A stretch of 64,000 nt of DNA, taken from the NCBI RefSeq assembly GCF_016598595.1, contig NZ_CP066786.1, positions 581,501 to 645,500 of the forward strand, written 5' to 3'. The stretch's first letter is position 1; each line of letters opens with the position of its first letter. The notes beneath the pieces were generated by a model. The model saw nothing but the letters and a program-made list of their open reading frames with translations, was not told the origin of the DNA and searched no databases. The DNA comes from Martelella lutilitoris (GTDB taxonomy: Bacteria; Pseudomonadota; Alphaproteobacteria; Rhizobiales; Rhizobiaceae). This document shows positions 42,328-51,613 of this stretch, in pieces. A program made the translations under genes and the position numbers.

Positions 42328-44688
42328 ATGACTTCCTTCATCGAGAACGGACAACGCTTCCGCCTGACCGATCCGACGCTGGCGCCCAACGCCGCCAGCT
42401 ATCTCTGGAACCGCAAAATGATGATCCAGATGAGTGCGCGCGGCTACGCCGTGAGCCAATATATGGATCCCGAGCCGCGCAAATACGCGCATGTTCCCAC
42501 CATCGCCGCGCAGACCTTCATGCAGCCGGAACAGGATTATTTTCCGCATCACCCTGGCCGCTTCTTCTATATCCGCGACAATGAGACGGGGAAGTTGTTT
42601 TCAGCACCCTACGAGCCGGTGCGGGCGAAGCTCGACCGCTTCAGCTTCGAGCCCGGCCTTTCGGACATTAGATGGGTGATCGAGAAGGATGGCGTGCGCG
42701 TCGAGTTGCGGCTCGATCTTCCGGTCGAGGACGTCGCGGAAATCTGGTCCGTGCGGATCACCAACCTGACGGACGGAAAGAAAACGCTTTCCTTCGTTCC
42801 GTTTTTCCCTGTCGGCTATTCTTCATGGATGAACCGGGGCGGACATTTCGACGCTGACCTAAACGCCATCGTCTGCACCAGCGTGACGCCCTATCAAAAG
42901 GTCGAACAATACTTCAAGAACAAGCACTTGAAGGATATTACCTTCTTTGCCGCAGACCGAAGGCCCGACCATTTCGAGGTCGCCCAGTTTGCTTTCGAGG
43001 GCGAGGGCGGGCTGCACAATCCCTCCGCCCTTCAGGATGGCGGCCATCTCGCCGGCGGGGATGCCAGCTATGAGAATCCGGCCGGTATCATGCAATGGGA
43101 TCTTGCTCTGGACGCCGGTGCGACCGAGGATTTTCGCTTCGTCTTCGGCCCGGCCTTCGACAAAGCCGAGATATCGGCCCTGACGGCGAACTATCTCTGG
43201 GGCGCTCTCGAGCCGGTGCGGCAGGAGTATGACTGCTATATCCGCTCCGGCCTCGGCACTCTCGCGCTTCGCTCGCCCGATGACGACTTCAATCACTTCG
43301 TCAATTACTGGCTGCCGCGCCAGGTCTTCTATCACGGAGACACCCACAGATTGACCACGGATCCGCAGACCCGCAACTATCTCCAGGACGGGCTCGGGAT
43401 GATCTTCATCGCGCCGGAGAGAACGCGTGCGGCGCTCCTCAGGACCGCCAGACAGCAGTTCTTTTCCGGCAAGGTTCCGGACGGTATCCTGCTCAGGCCC
43501 GATACGGAGCTGAAATACATCAACCAGATCCCGCACACCGATCACGCCGTCTGGCTGGTTATCGCCGCCAAGGCCTATATCGAGGAAACCGGGGATCGGG
43601 CAGTCCTCGCCGAAAGCATCGCCTGGGCCGATAGCGAGGAGGAGGCGACGTTTTATGAGCATGTGACGCGGGCGCTACGCTTTCTCGCCGGCGAGGTCGA
43701 CGAGCGCAATCTGCCCTATATCGCACAGGGCGACTGGTGCGACCCGATGAACATGGTTGGCTACAAGGGCAGGGGCGTTTCCGGCTGGCTGGCCGAAGCC
43801 GCAAGCTATGCGATGACGACCTGGGCCGATATGTGCCGCGCTGAAAACGACAGCGAGGCTGCGGACTGGCTGGAACGGGAAGCCGGGAAGCTCAACGACA
43901 GCATCAATCATTATCTCTGGGATGGAAAGTGGTATGCCCGCGGCATCACCGATGACGGCGTTGCGTTCGGCGTTCAGACCGACAGCGAGGGCCGGATTTA
44001 TCTGAACGCCCAGAGCTGGGCCTTTCTCGCCGGGGCGGCGGACGGAGACAAGCGGGCCAGCATGCTTCGGGCGATCGATGAGCAGCTCGACACGCCCTAT
44101 GGCGCAGCCATGTTCGCTCCCGCCTACACGGCAATGCGCGACGATGTCGGCCGGGTGACGCAGAAATGGCCCGGCAATGGCGAGAACGGCGCGGTCTATA
44201 ATCACGCCGCCGCCTTCTATGCGGCATCGCTCTACCATATCGGCGAGAATGACCGCGCCTATGCCGTGCTGTCCAAAATGCTGACGCGCCCGGAGGCAAA
44301 GGACATTGCAACCCGCGGACAGCTGCCGCTTTACCTGCCGAATTATTATCGCGGCGCCTATTACCAGTATCCGCGCACGGCCGGCCGCTCAAGCAACCTG
44401 TTCAACACCGGGACCGCCTCCTGGTATTACCGCCTGGTCATCGAACGGCTCTGCGGTCTGCGCGGCGACGGCGACGGCGTCGTCATTGCGCCGCAACCGC
44501 CGGCCGAGTGGGAGTCCTACCAGTTCAGCCGGACCTTCCGGGGCGCAACGTTTGACGTCGAGGTCAAAAAGGATGCGACCTTGGACAGTCCTGTCATGGT
44601 CGTGGACGCCGAGACGCTTGGCGGCAACAGGATCGAACGCATCGATGCCGGAAAACACTATTCAATCCTGGTTCGACTTCCGGGCTGA
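42328..44688 (+). CDS. GH94-type glycoside phosphorylase
   Basis: A 786-residue cytoplasmic protein of the GH94 (cellobiose/chitobiose phosphorylase) type. An N-terminal beta-sandwich domain (to about 290) is followed by an alpha6/alpha6 barrel. The acid residue is expected at Asp472 in GDWCDPMNMVGYKGRG; most members read W-N-D there, and this one reads W-C-D. The later KWPGNGENGAVYNHAA matches the phosphate/substrate-site region. Such enzymes cleave a beta-linked disaccharide with phosphate to give a sugar-1-phosphate and a sugar. It may act on disaccharides brought in by the neighbouring importer. Specificity cannot be told. Confidence 0.85.
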   Translation: MTSFIENGQRFRLTDPTLAPNAASYLWNRKMMIQMSARGYAVSQYMDPEPRKYAHVPTIAAQTFMQPEQDYFPHHPGRFFYIRDNETGKLFSAPYEPVRAKLDRFSFEPGLSDIRWVIEKDGVRVELRLDLPVEDVAEIWSVRITNLTDGKKTLSFVPFFPVGYSSWMNRGGHFDADLNAIVCTSVTPYQKVEQYFKNKHLKDITFFAADRRPDHFEVAQFAFEGEGGLHNPSALQDGGHLAGGDASYENPAGIMQWDLALDAGATEDFRFVFGPAFDKAEISALTANYLWGALEPVRQEYDCYIRSGLGTLALRSPDDDFNHFVNYWLPRQVFYHGDTHRLTTDPQTRNYLQDGLGMIFIAPERTRAALLRTARQQFFSGKVPDGILLRPDTELKYINQIPHTDHAVWLVIAAKAYIEETGDRAVLAESIAWADSEEEATFYEHVTRALRFLAGEVDERNLPYIAQGDWCDPMNMVGYKGRGVSGWLAEAASYAMTTWADMCRAENDSEAADWLEREAGKLNDSINHYLWDGKWYARGITDDGVAFGVQTDSEGRIYLNAQSWAFLAGAADGDKRASMLRAIDEQLDTPYGAAMFAPAYTAMRDDVGRVTQKWPGNGENGAVYNHAAAFYAASLYHIGENDRAYAVLSKMLTRPEAKDIATRGQLPLYLPNYYRGAYYQYPRTAGRSSNLFNTGTASWYYRLVIERLCGLRGDGDGVVIAPQPPAEWESYQFSRTFRGATFDVEVKKDATLDSPVMVVDAETLGGNRIERIDAGKHYSILVRLPG

Positions 44689-44713
44689 AACGGCATCGGG
44701 CGGAAACGGAGTC

Positions 44714-44731
44714 GGGAGCCTCGCTGCTCCC
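44714..44731. terminator. Small hairpin between convergent genes
   Basis: GGGAGC (44714-44719) and GCTCCC (44726-44731) form a 6-base-pair stem in the 73-base gap between the phosphorylase and the convergent ATPase gene. It could end transcription from either side, but there is no T-run on either strand. Confidence 0.35.
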
Positions 44732-44761
44732 CGGCTGATCCTGCGCGCCCTCCAGCGCTGC

Positions 44762-45793
44762 CTATTCTATCCGGTTTCCGTTCTCCCGGAAGGCGTGGAT
44801 ACTGTCCCGGCGGGCCGAAAGGGCAATCCGGGAACCCGTCGCGATCTCGGCGCCGGCCGGCTGTTCCAGTATGACTGACCCATGGCCCTCGACGTCGGCG
44901 TGAACCAGCCGTGCATTGCCCAGATATTCGGTAAGCCTGACACGGGCTGCCAGCGCGCCTTCTCCATCCGGCGCGATCGTCAGGCTGTCCGGGCGAATGC
45001 CGCAGTAGCGGGCGGAACGGTCCAGCCGAAAGGCCGCGCGCAAACCCTCGAAGCTGCCGGTCAGTTCGAAGATGTTCATCTTCGGTGCTCCGATGAACTG
45101 CGCGGCGAAGAGATTTTGCGGACGCTCGTAAAGATCATGCGGCGTGCCGACCTGTTCGATCCGGCCATCACGCAAAAGCACGATCTTGTCGGCGAGCGTC
45201 ATCGCCTCGACCTGATCATGGGTCACGTAGATCATCGTGCGTTTCAGTCGCTCGTGCAGTTCCGAGATCTGGGTGCGCATATGGACCCTGAGCTCTGCAT
45301 CGAGGTTTGACAGCGGCTCGTCGAACAGGAAGGTTTCCGGCTCGCCGACGATGGCGCGGCCGATGGCGACGCGCTGGCGTTGGCCGCCGGAGAGTTCGCG
45401 CGGATAGCGCTCGGTGAGCTTTTCGAGCTGCAGCATGGTAACGGCTTCGCTCACCAGTTCCTCGATCCTGTCGGCCGCCACCTTGCGAACCTTCAGGCCG
45501 AAGGCGATGTTCTCCTTCACCGTCAGGTGCGGATAAAGCGCGTAGGACTGGAACACCATGGCGACCCCGCGCCTGGCGGGGGCGATGTCGTTCATGCGCG
45601 TGCCGCCGATCTCGAGCGTGCCGCCGGTGATGTCCTCAAGGCCGGCGATCATCCTGAGAAGCGTGGACTTGCCGCAGCCCGACGGCCCGACGAAGACGCA
45701 GAATTCGCCGTCCTCGACGGCAAGATCGATGCCCTTGATGATCTCGACCGAACCGTAGGATTTGCGGATGTCTTTCAGTTCAAGCTTCGCCAT
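44762..45793 (-). CDS. Sugar ABC transporter ATPase (MalK/UgpC type)
   Basis: A 343-residue ATPase. The ATG at 45793 (MAKLELKDIRK) matches the family start; an in-frame extension overlaps the oxidoreductase gene. Walker A GPSGCGKST is at 36-44, the signature is LSGGQRQRVAIGRAI, Walker B FLFDEPLSNLD, H-loop YVTHDQVEA, and a C-terminal OB-fold follows. It is the last gene of the LacI-controlled operon and could also energise the ATPase-less importer of the next operon. Confidence 0.9.
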   Translation of the reverse strand: MAKLELKDIRKSYGSVEIIKGIDLAVEDGEFCVFVGPSGCGKSTLLRMIAGLEDITGGTLEIGGTRMNDIAPARRGVAMVFQSYALYPHLTVKENIAFGLKVRKVAADRIEELVSEAVTMLQLEKLTERYPRELSGGQRQRVAIGRAIVGEPETFLFDEPLSNLDAELRVHMRTQISELHERLKRTMIYVTHDQVEAMTLADKIVLLRDGRIEQVGTPHDLYERPQNLFAAQFIGAPKMNIFELTGSFEGLRAAFRLDRSARYCGIRPDSLTIAPDGEGALAARVRLTEYLGNARLVHADVEGHGSVILEQPAGAEIATGSRIALSARRDSIHAFRENGNRIE

Positions 45794-45797
45794 AGGT

Positions 45798-47417
45798 TTA
45801 CTCCACGCGCCCGAAGAGCTCGAGCCTCGGGGTTTCACGAATATGCTGCGGCCATGCGAGCGGCACCTCGAAACGGCTCGTCAGGAGATGCTGGAAATCG
45901 GCAAGCCGATCGGCCGTCTCGCGCACGCCGCGCGGGCGGATATCGTTCTCGATGCAATAGGCGGCCAGTGCGCCGACGCTTTCGCCGATGTTCCATTCCA
46001 CCGGATGAAGCCGATAGCAGCCATTGGTAAGATGGGTGGTGCCGATGTTCTTGCAGGCCGGGAGGAGGTTTTCGACCCGTTTCGGAATCAGGCTGCCAAG
46101 GGGGATCTGGAACGGCCAGTTGGCGATGTCGACGTAGTTGCGCGGCGCCGTCGAGGGGTGCAGGTCGATGCGGTAGGAGCCGACGCCGACGGAGTCGGCA
46201 AACTGTTCGGCGCCGGTGAGACCCTTGCGGGCATCGATGCCGACATGGTTTTCCGTGACCGTGAACAGCGCCTTGATGCGGCGGCTCTCGCGGATGTAGG
46301 GGGCGATGGTCAGGCCGTCGAGCGTACCCATCACGGCGCCCGCCGGCTTTAGGCCGCGATAGCCGTAGCCGCCGTCATGGCGCGGGGCCTCGGTCTGCAT
46401 CCAGTAGAGCATCGACAGCGACAATTGCCGCGCGCCCTCCAGGTGTTTCTCCGCTTCTTCCGCTGAAACGCCCACCAGCGGACCGCCGCAATAGTCGATC
46501 TGCGGCCAGTTGACGAGGCAGATGTCGGAGTTATAGCGGTTACCGACATGGTGCCTGCGGTAAAAAATCCGGCGGTAGTGCCAGTTGTCGGGCGCGAATT
46601 TCGCATCGCTGTCGCCGACGAAGAGCGGCCGGTTGTCGGGCTCGAGCGTCACCGGGTTGGGGCCGATGAAGGAGAGCTGCCGGTCCGGCCAGAAATCGAG
46701 CTTGAAGTCGCGCCAGATATCATAGTCGCGCGGCCGCGCGATCGTGTGGTCCTCCTCCGGATGATAGCTCATCGCGAAGCACCAGCTGACCGCCTGCTGG
46801 TCAAACGGATTGGCAGCCCCCGCAAGCGCTGCGGGCTCGCCGGTCTCGGCCTGGCTTTCCGCGCCGATGACGTGCTCGACATTGCCGAGCGCGAGAAGAT
46901 CGCCGAGTTCTGTGGCATCGATGAAATAGCGGCCGGTCAGGACCATCTCGCCATATTCGAAAGAGCGCACGGTGACCGCCGTGAAGCGGTCGCCGTCGGT
47001 CTCTGCCGCGACCGGCTTTGCCGACATCAGCACGGTCAGCCGACCGGTCGCAAACCATGGCGCCAGAAGCGCCTCGATCGCGGCGACGCCCGCGCGCGGC
47101 TCGGCGCAGAGCGGCGAGACATTGCCGCTGCCCGGATTGAGGTTTTCATCCGCGCGCGCCTCGTCGGTCAGCGGGTAGTTGCGCCTGTAGTAGTCGCGCA
47201 TTTCCGCGCGCAGTTGCCGGTAGCTTGCCGTCGAACCGTCGCTTTCGATCCATGGGTTTTCGTCCGGCGGCACAGCCTGGGTGGTGAGCTGGCCGCCAAG
47301 CCATTTGAACTCCTCCGTCAGGATGACGCTGCGGCCGAGCTTGAGTGCCGCAAGCGCTGCGGCCACCCCGCCGAGACCGCCGCCGATGATCACGATATCG
47401 CTGGTGAGTTCCTTCAT
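45798..47417 (-). CDS. FAD-dependent oxidoreductase inside a sugar-importer operon
   Basis: A 539-residue flavoprotein of the FAD-dependent oxidoreductase group (PF12831-like). The FAD-binding GGGLGG lies near 12-17 within SDIVIIGGGLGGVAAALAAL. A FIDATELGDLLAL stretch is at about 165-177, a CLVNWPQIDY stretch follows, and the C-terminal NIGTTHLTNGCYRLHPVEWN closes the domain. No signal peptide is seen. It sits between the permeases and the ATPase of one importer, so its substrate is probably the imported sugar or a derivative. Members of this group are seldom characterised; the reaction is unknown. Confidence 0.82.
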   Translation of the reverse strand: MKELTSDIVIIGGGLGGVAAALAALKLGRSVILTEEFKWLGGQLTTQAVPPDENPWIESDGSTASYRQLRAEMRDYYRRNYPLTDEARADENLNPGSGNVSPLCAEPRAGVAAIEALLAPWFATGRLTVLMSAKPVAAETDGDRFTAVTVRSFEYGEMVLTGRYFIDATELGDLLALGNVEHVIGAESQAETGEPAALAGAANPFDQQAVSWCFAMSYHPEEDHTIARPRDYDIWRDFKLDFWPDRQLSFIGPNPVTLEPDNRPLFVGDSDAKFAPDNWHYRRIFYRRHHVGNRYNSDICLVNWPQIDYCGGPLVGVSAEEAEKHLEGARQLSLSMLYWMQTEAPRHDGGYGYRGLKPAGAVMGTLDGLTIAPYIRESRRIKALFTVTENHVGIDARKGLTGAEQFADSVGVGSYRIDLHPSTAPRNYVDIANWPFQIPLGSLIPKRVENLLPACKNIGTTHLTNGCYRLHPVEWNIGESVGALAAYCIENDIRPRGVRETADRLADFQHLLTSRFEVPLAWPQHIRETPRLELFGRVE

Positions 47418-47421
47418 TTTG

Positions 47422-48264
47422 TTATCCTTTCACGCCTGACAGGGCGAAGCTTTCGACGATCTGGCGCTGGGCCAGAATGTAGACAATGAGCATGGGAATG
47501 ACGGCAAGCGCGGTGGCCGCAAGCTGCAGGTGCCAGAGCGGCAGGCCGTAGGTGTCGGTGAAGTTGGCGAGCGCCAGGGGAAGCGTGAAGAGCTTGATGT
47601 CGTTCACGAAGACCAGCGGCTCGAGGAAGAGGTTCCACGAGAACAGGAATGTGATGATGCCGACAGCCGAGAGCGCCGGCTTCGACAGCGGCAACGCCAC
47701 CTTGAAATAGACCCCGAAGCGGGTGAGCCCGTCCATCCGGCCGGCCTCTTCCAGCTCCTTCGGCAGCGCCAGGAAATACTGGCGCATCAGGAAGGTTGCC
47801 ATCACGCCCTGCGAGCCGAAGAGCGGCAGCAGGATCAGCGGCATATGGGTGTTCATCAGGCCAAGTTCGCGCATCAGGAAGAAGTTCGGAATGATCGTCA
47901 CCTCCTCCGGCATCATCAGCGCCGAGATCAGCAGCAGCAGCACGAGCGCGCTTCCGGCAAAGCGCAGCCGCGCCAGCGCGTAGCCCGCCATCGAAGACAG
48001 GAAAAGCGTCAGACCGGTCACGAGGACGGCGATATAGAGCGAGTTGAAATACTGCCTTGCGAAAGGTTGGTAGGCGAAAACCTCGGAAAAGTTCGACCAG
48101 TGCGCGGTTTGCGGGATGAGCGAGGCCGAGGAGAACACGTCCGCCTGTCCCTTTAGCGCGCCGGAGAGCATCCAGATGAAGGGAAAGACAAAGGGGATGG
48201 CGAGGGCGGCGAGGCCGACGACCCAGCATATGCGGGTGATTTTCTGTTCCAGCCGGTAATTCAT
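47422..48264 (-). CDS. Sugar ABC transporter permease 2
   Basis: A 280-residue MalG-type permease with about six membrane segments. The coupling loop KELEEAGRMDGLTRFGVYFK lies near 169-188. The start overlaps the stop of the first permease gene (ATGA). The oxidoreductase gene starts five bases after its stop. Confidence 0.87.
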   Translation of the reverse strand: MNYRLEQKITRICWVVGLAALAIPFVFPFIWMLSGALKGQADVFSSASLIPQTAHWSNFSEVFAYQPFARQYFNSLYIAVLVTGLTLFLSSMAGYALARLRFAGSALVLLLLISALMMPEEVTIIPNFFLMRELGLMNTHMPLILLPLFGSQGVMATFLMRQYFLALPKELEEAGRMDGLTRFGVYFKVALPLSKPALSAVGIITFLFSWNLFLEPLVFVNDIKLFTLPLALANFTDTYGLPLWHLQLAATALAVIPMLIVYILAQRQIVESFALSGVKG

Positions 48265-49160
48265 TTGCGCGCCGCCTTCAAGAGCATCTGCAGGATGGTG
48301 AGCGCCAGGATCAGCACGAAGAGCACGACGGCGAGCGCCGAGGCATAGCCGGTGTTGAAGAACTTGAAGCCCTGTTCGTAGATGTAGAAGGCGAGCACCA
48401 GCGTGGCGTTCTGCGGTCCGCCGCCGGTCATCAGGTAGATATGGTCGAAAACCTTCAGCGAGCCGACGACGGTGATCACCATAATCACCAGCGTCGTTGG
48501 CGCCAGAAGCGGCCAGGTAATGCGGCGGAAGATCTCCCAGCCATTGGCGCCTTCGAGCCGTGCCGCTTCTTCATAGTCGCGCGGGATGGTTTGCAGCGCC
48601 GCGATATAGAGGATCATGTTGAGCCCGACAGTCTTCAGGACGCGGGTGACGATGACGGAGGCCATCGCCCAGTTCGGTTCGTGCAGCCAGTTCGGCCCGT
48701 CGACGCCGACGACCGAAAGCGCCTGGTTGACCGCGCCCGATTCATGCTGGAGCAGGAAGGTCCAGATGATTGCCCAGGCGACGGCGGAGGTGATGACGGG
48801 CGCGAAGAACACGGTGCGGAAGATGACGACGCCGCGCATCGGCTTCGACAGCGCCAGGGCAAGGCCGAGCGCCAGCGCCATATTGAGCGGCACGAGGCCG
48901 GCCGCGAACACCAGGGAATTGCCGAGCACGTGCCAGAACGTGTCGTTCGCGGTCAGCGCGTCGACGTAATTGTCCATGCCGACGAAGCGGGATTGCTGGC
49001 TGAGCAGGTTCCATTCCGTGGTGGAATAGTAGAACACGGCGATCAGCGGGCCGACGAAGAAGATCAGAAAACCCGTCAGTATCGGGCTTACAAAGAGCCA
49101 TCCCGCGATTGCCTCGCGCGTTCTGAGCGTCAGGGATGGCCCCGTTCTGGCAGCGGACAT
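48261..49160 (-). CDS. Sugar ABC transporter permease 1
   Basis: A 299-residue MalF-type permease. The first membrane segment is AGWLFVSPILTGFLIFFVGP near 19-38. The coupling loop DYEEAARLEGANGWEIFRRI lies near 196-215. The gene is 97 bases after the binding-protein gene, with a hairpin in the gap. Confidence 0.87.
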   Translation of the reverse strand: MSAARTGPSLTLRTREAIAGWLFVSPILTGFLIFFVGPLIAVFYYSTTEWNLLSQQSRFVGMDNYVDALTANDTFWHVLGNSLVFAAGLVPLNMALALGLALALSKPMRGVVIFRTVFFAPVITSAVAWAIIWTFLLQHESGAVNQALSVVGVDGPNWLHEPNWAMASVIVTRVLKTVGLNMILYIAALQTIPRDYEEAARLEGANGWEIFRRITWPLLAPTTLVIMVITVVGSLKVFDHIYLMTGGGPQNATLVLAFYIYEQGFKFFNTGYASALAVVLFVLILALTILQMLLKAARK

Positions 49161-49198
49161 GGTCGCTTCCTTTGCGGGCGGTGTTGAATGCAGTTCTC

Positions 49199-49229
49199 TT
49201 CTCCCCGCCGGGAGTGCCGGCGGCGAGAA
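49199..49229 (-). promoter_or_regulatory. Hairpin between binding-protein and permease genes
   Basis: CCGCCGG (49205-49211) and CCGGCGG (49217-49223) form a perfect 7-base-pair stem with a 5-base loop. After one C/C mismatch it is extended by TTCTC/GAGAA (49199-49203 and 49225-49229). It lies 29 bases after the binding-protein stop. Confidence 0.68.
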
Positions 49230-49257
49230 TTGTCTTTCCGGAAGGTATTGCGCCCTC

Positions 49258-50508
49258 TCAGAGCAGCGGCTGGATATCCTTGCACAGCTTGGTCATGGTC
49301 GCCTGAATATCGGCGTCCTCCGACCACAGCGCATCGAAATCCGGCCGCGCCTCAGCTTCGATCTGCGGAAAGCGCTCATGGCTCGGCAGAACCGATCCGG
49401 TCTCGATGCCTTCGGCAACGATTTCCATCTGTTCCGGCGTCACGGCCGGGTTGCTCGAAAGAAAGCTTTCACTTTCCAGCACGGATTTGCGCGCCGGCGG
49501 GAAGAAGGCGGCCATGATCGCGACATTGTCCTTGTTGGTCATGTAGGCCAGGAATTCTGCCGCAAGTTCCTTGTTCTTGCCCTGGGCAAAGGCAACGACG
49601 CCGGCCTGGCCGATGGTGGCGGCTTCGCCGGCGGGGCCGGCGGGCAGCGGCGCGATGCCCCAGTCGAAATCGACATCGGCAAGCTTCGAGACGCGGGAAA
49701 TCTGCGCGACCGTCAGCGCTGCGTTGCCGGAAAAGAAGTCGCCCTGTTCGCCGGGCGGTACGGCGGAGCCGTCTGCATAGACCATATCGTGGAACAGCTT
49801 GACCGCTTCGACCGACTGTTCGCTGTCCAGCCGGCAGGTGCCGTCCGTCCAGGCATCGCCGCCATGAGCGCGGATGATGGGGATCAGGTTGTGCCAGACG
49901 CGTGCGCCATAGCCCTGGCCATCGACCGTCTCGTAGCCCCAGACGCCGGCATCGGCATCGCGCAGTGCGGCGGCGTCGCTTTTGAGCTGGTCCCATGTCC
50001 ACGAGCCGTCTGCGGCGCGTTCGGTGGGTGTCTCAAGGCCAGCAGCGTCGTAAAGCGACTTGTTGTAGTAGACGATGAAGGGCGAGGTCGAAAACGGCAC
50101 GCCGTAGACGGCGTCATCCTTGACCCAGAGGCCCATGGCCGGTTCGGAAAGGTCGCCATAGTCGTAACCGTCCGTACCGTTCAGAGTATCGCCGACATCG
50201 GCCAGCACGCCGGCTTCGACGAAGGCGGGCGCCGAGTTCTCCAGAAGCCAGCCGAGATCGGGCGGGTTGCCGCCGGCAAGCTGCAGCGTCAGCTTCTGCA
50301 CATAGTCGCCGAAGGGGATAGTGTCGAACTGGACGGTGACGTCCGGATGGGTTTCGGCGAAACCCTCGGCGATGCCGTTCAACATATCGAGATGGGCCTG
50401 GCTGCCGGTCCAGACGGTAAAGCGCAGATTTTCCGCGCTTGCCGCCGTACCCATCGCGCCGCACAGCGCCGTTGCGACGATTAACCGCTTAATCATTTGG
50501 TGTGTCAT
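49258..50508 (-). CDS. Sugar ABC transporter binding protein
   Basis: A 416-residue CUT1 binding protein. The signal peptide ends in GTAASA before ENLRFTVWTGSQAHLDML. The ATG at 50508 has a GGGAGG at good distance; the second ATG at 50496 lacks one. Codons 5 to 10 contain a 16-base palindrome that matches a site upstream of the LacI gene, so the start of the gene doubles as an operator. The ligand is unknown. Confidence 0.87.
   Translation of the reverse strand: MTHQMIKRLIVATALCGAMGTAASAENLRFTVWTGSQAHLDMLNGIAEGFAETHPDVTVQFDTIPFGDYVQKLTLQLAGGNPPDLGWLLENSAPAFVEAGVLADVGDTLNGTDGYDYGDLSEPAMGLWVKDDAVYGVPFSTSPFIVYYNKSLYDAAGLETPTERAADGSWTWDQLKSDAAALRDADAGVWGYETVDGQGYGARVWHNLIPIIRAHGGDAWTDGTCRLDSEQSVEAVKLFHDMVYADGSAVPPGEQGDFFSGNAALTVAQISRVSKLADVDFDWGIAPLPAGPAGEAATIGQAGVVAFAQGKNKELAAEFLAYMTNKDNVAIMAAFFPPARKSVLESESFLSSNPAVTPEQMEIVAEGIETGSVLPSHERFPQIEAEARPDFDALWSEDADIQATMTKLCKDIQPLL
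50479..50494. promoter_or_regulatory. Intragenic LacI-family operator
   Basis: GATTAACCGCTTAATC is a dyad with perfect 6-base arms and a central CG. It lies inside codons 5-10 of the binding-protein gene and matches 12 of 16 bases of the site at 51598-51613. Repression from this position would block elongation into the importer genes. Confidence 0.68.
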
Positions 50509-50532
50509 GATCTCATTCCTCCCGTTGTCAGA

Positions 50533-51573
50533 TCAGATGGCTTTCAGTGTCTCCCCCGGCACGAAACCGCAGGGCAAGGTGGTGTTGGCTATTTCGGCCT
50601 CGGGTTTGCGGATGCGGGCAATCAGCTTTTCCACGGCCTGCTCGCCCATGGCTTCGCGCGGGACCGATATCCGCGTCCAGCGCTCCACATCCGCGGTCAT
50701 GGTGAGCGGGGCTGCGAGCGCAACAACCGAAAGGGTTTCGGGTATGCTGCCGCCGCAGGCCGCGACCTGGCGTTCCAGAGCGGTTGCATGGGCGAAGGTT
50801 TCCGTCAGCACCACGGAATACCCGTCCGCCAGGCACCTTCTTGTCCATGCCGCGTCGAGCGCATCCGCGTCGAACCGCTCGACGGAAAGATCAAGGCCTT
50901 GCCGCCGGCTCTGGATAAACCCCTGTTCGCGGTCCTCGTTCTGTTCGCGCACGCGACTATTACCCAGGAACTTCACCTTGCGGTGCCCGAGAGCGGCGCA
51001 GCGGAAAACAACATCCTCGACCGCTGCAGCGTAGTCGGCCGCGACCCAATTGAGTTCTGCGCCATTGGCCACGCGCCGACCGACGGTGACGAAGGGAAAA
51101 CCGGTCTCGTAAAGCCGCTTCAACTCGCTCTTTTCCGGCTCCTCGCCCAGCAGAATCGCGCCGTCGGCAACGCCCATGCGGTTTGTGCCCGCGGGAAAGA
51201 TGCTGCGCGGCCCCTTGTCGAGCGAGGATGAGGTGAACAGCAGGAGATCCTGCCCAGTTTTCATGGCGCCGCGTTCGATGCCGAGAAGGAAGGGATAGAA
51301 GAAGTTCTCGCGGTCGGAGGGGAAGACGGCTTCATAGGTGAAGACGCCGATGATGTTGCGTTTTCCGCCTGCCAGCGACTGCGCCACGATATCCGGCGCA
51401 TAGCCCAGTGTTTCCATGGCGGCGCGCACGCGCTTTTCGGCCTCCTCGCCGACACGGATGGTCTTGCCGGGCTTCGGCGAGATCACGGCGGAGACGACGG
51501 CGGTGGAGACGCCGGCCATCACCGCAACATCGCTTTGGGTTACGCGCTTCGCGCGCTTTTGCCCGGTCGTCAC
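50533..51573 (-). CDS. LacI-family transcriptional regulator
   Basis: A 346-residue regulator. The DNA-binding domain is TQSDVAVMAGVSTAVVSAVI near 12-31, with a hinge helix around YAPDIVAQSLAGGK, then the sensor domain. It starts with GTG at 51573 after an AGGAGG. The binding-protein gene starts 24 bases after its stop, so the regulator is cotranscribed with its target. The two operators, one before it and one in the next gene, make an autoregulated circuit. Confidence 0.92.
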   Translation of the reverse strand: MTTGQKRAKRVTQSDVAVMAGVSTAVVSAVISPKPGKTIRVGEEAEKRVRAAMETLGYAPDIVAQSLAGGKRNIIGVFTYEAVFPSDRENFFYPFLLGIERGAMKTGQDLLLFTSSSLDKGPRSIFPAGTNRMGVADGAILLGEEPEKSELKRLYETGFPFVTVGRRVANGAELNWVAADYAAAVEDVVFRCAALGHRKVKFLGNSRVREQNEDREQGFIQSRRQGLDLSVERFDADALDAAWTRRCLADGYSVVLTETFAHATALERQVAACGGSIPETLSVVALAAPLTMTADVERWTRISVPREAMGEQAVEKLIARIRKPEAEIANTTLPCGFVPGETLKAI

Positions 51574-51597
51574 CGATCATCCTCCTAAAATGGCGTT

Positions 51598-51613
51598 GAT
51601 TAAGCGTATAATC
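51598..51613. promoter_or_regulatory. LacI-family operator before the regulator gene
   Basis: GATTAAGCGTATAATC is a dyad (GATTA/TAATC) with a central CG. It lies 24 bases before the LacI start codon and shares its outer arms with the palindrome at 50479-50494. A repressor bound here would cover the promoter or the ribosome-binding site region. Confidence 0.65.
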
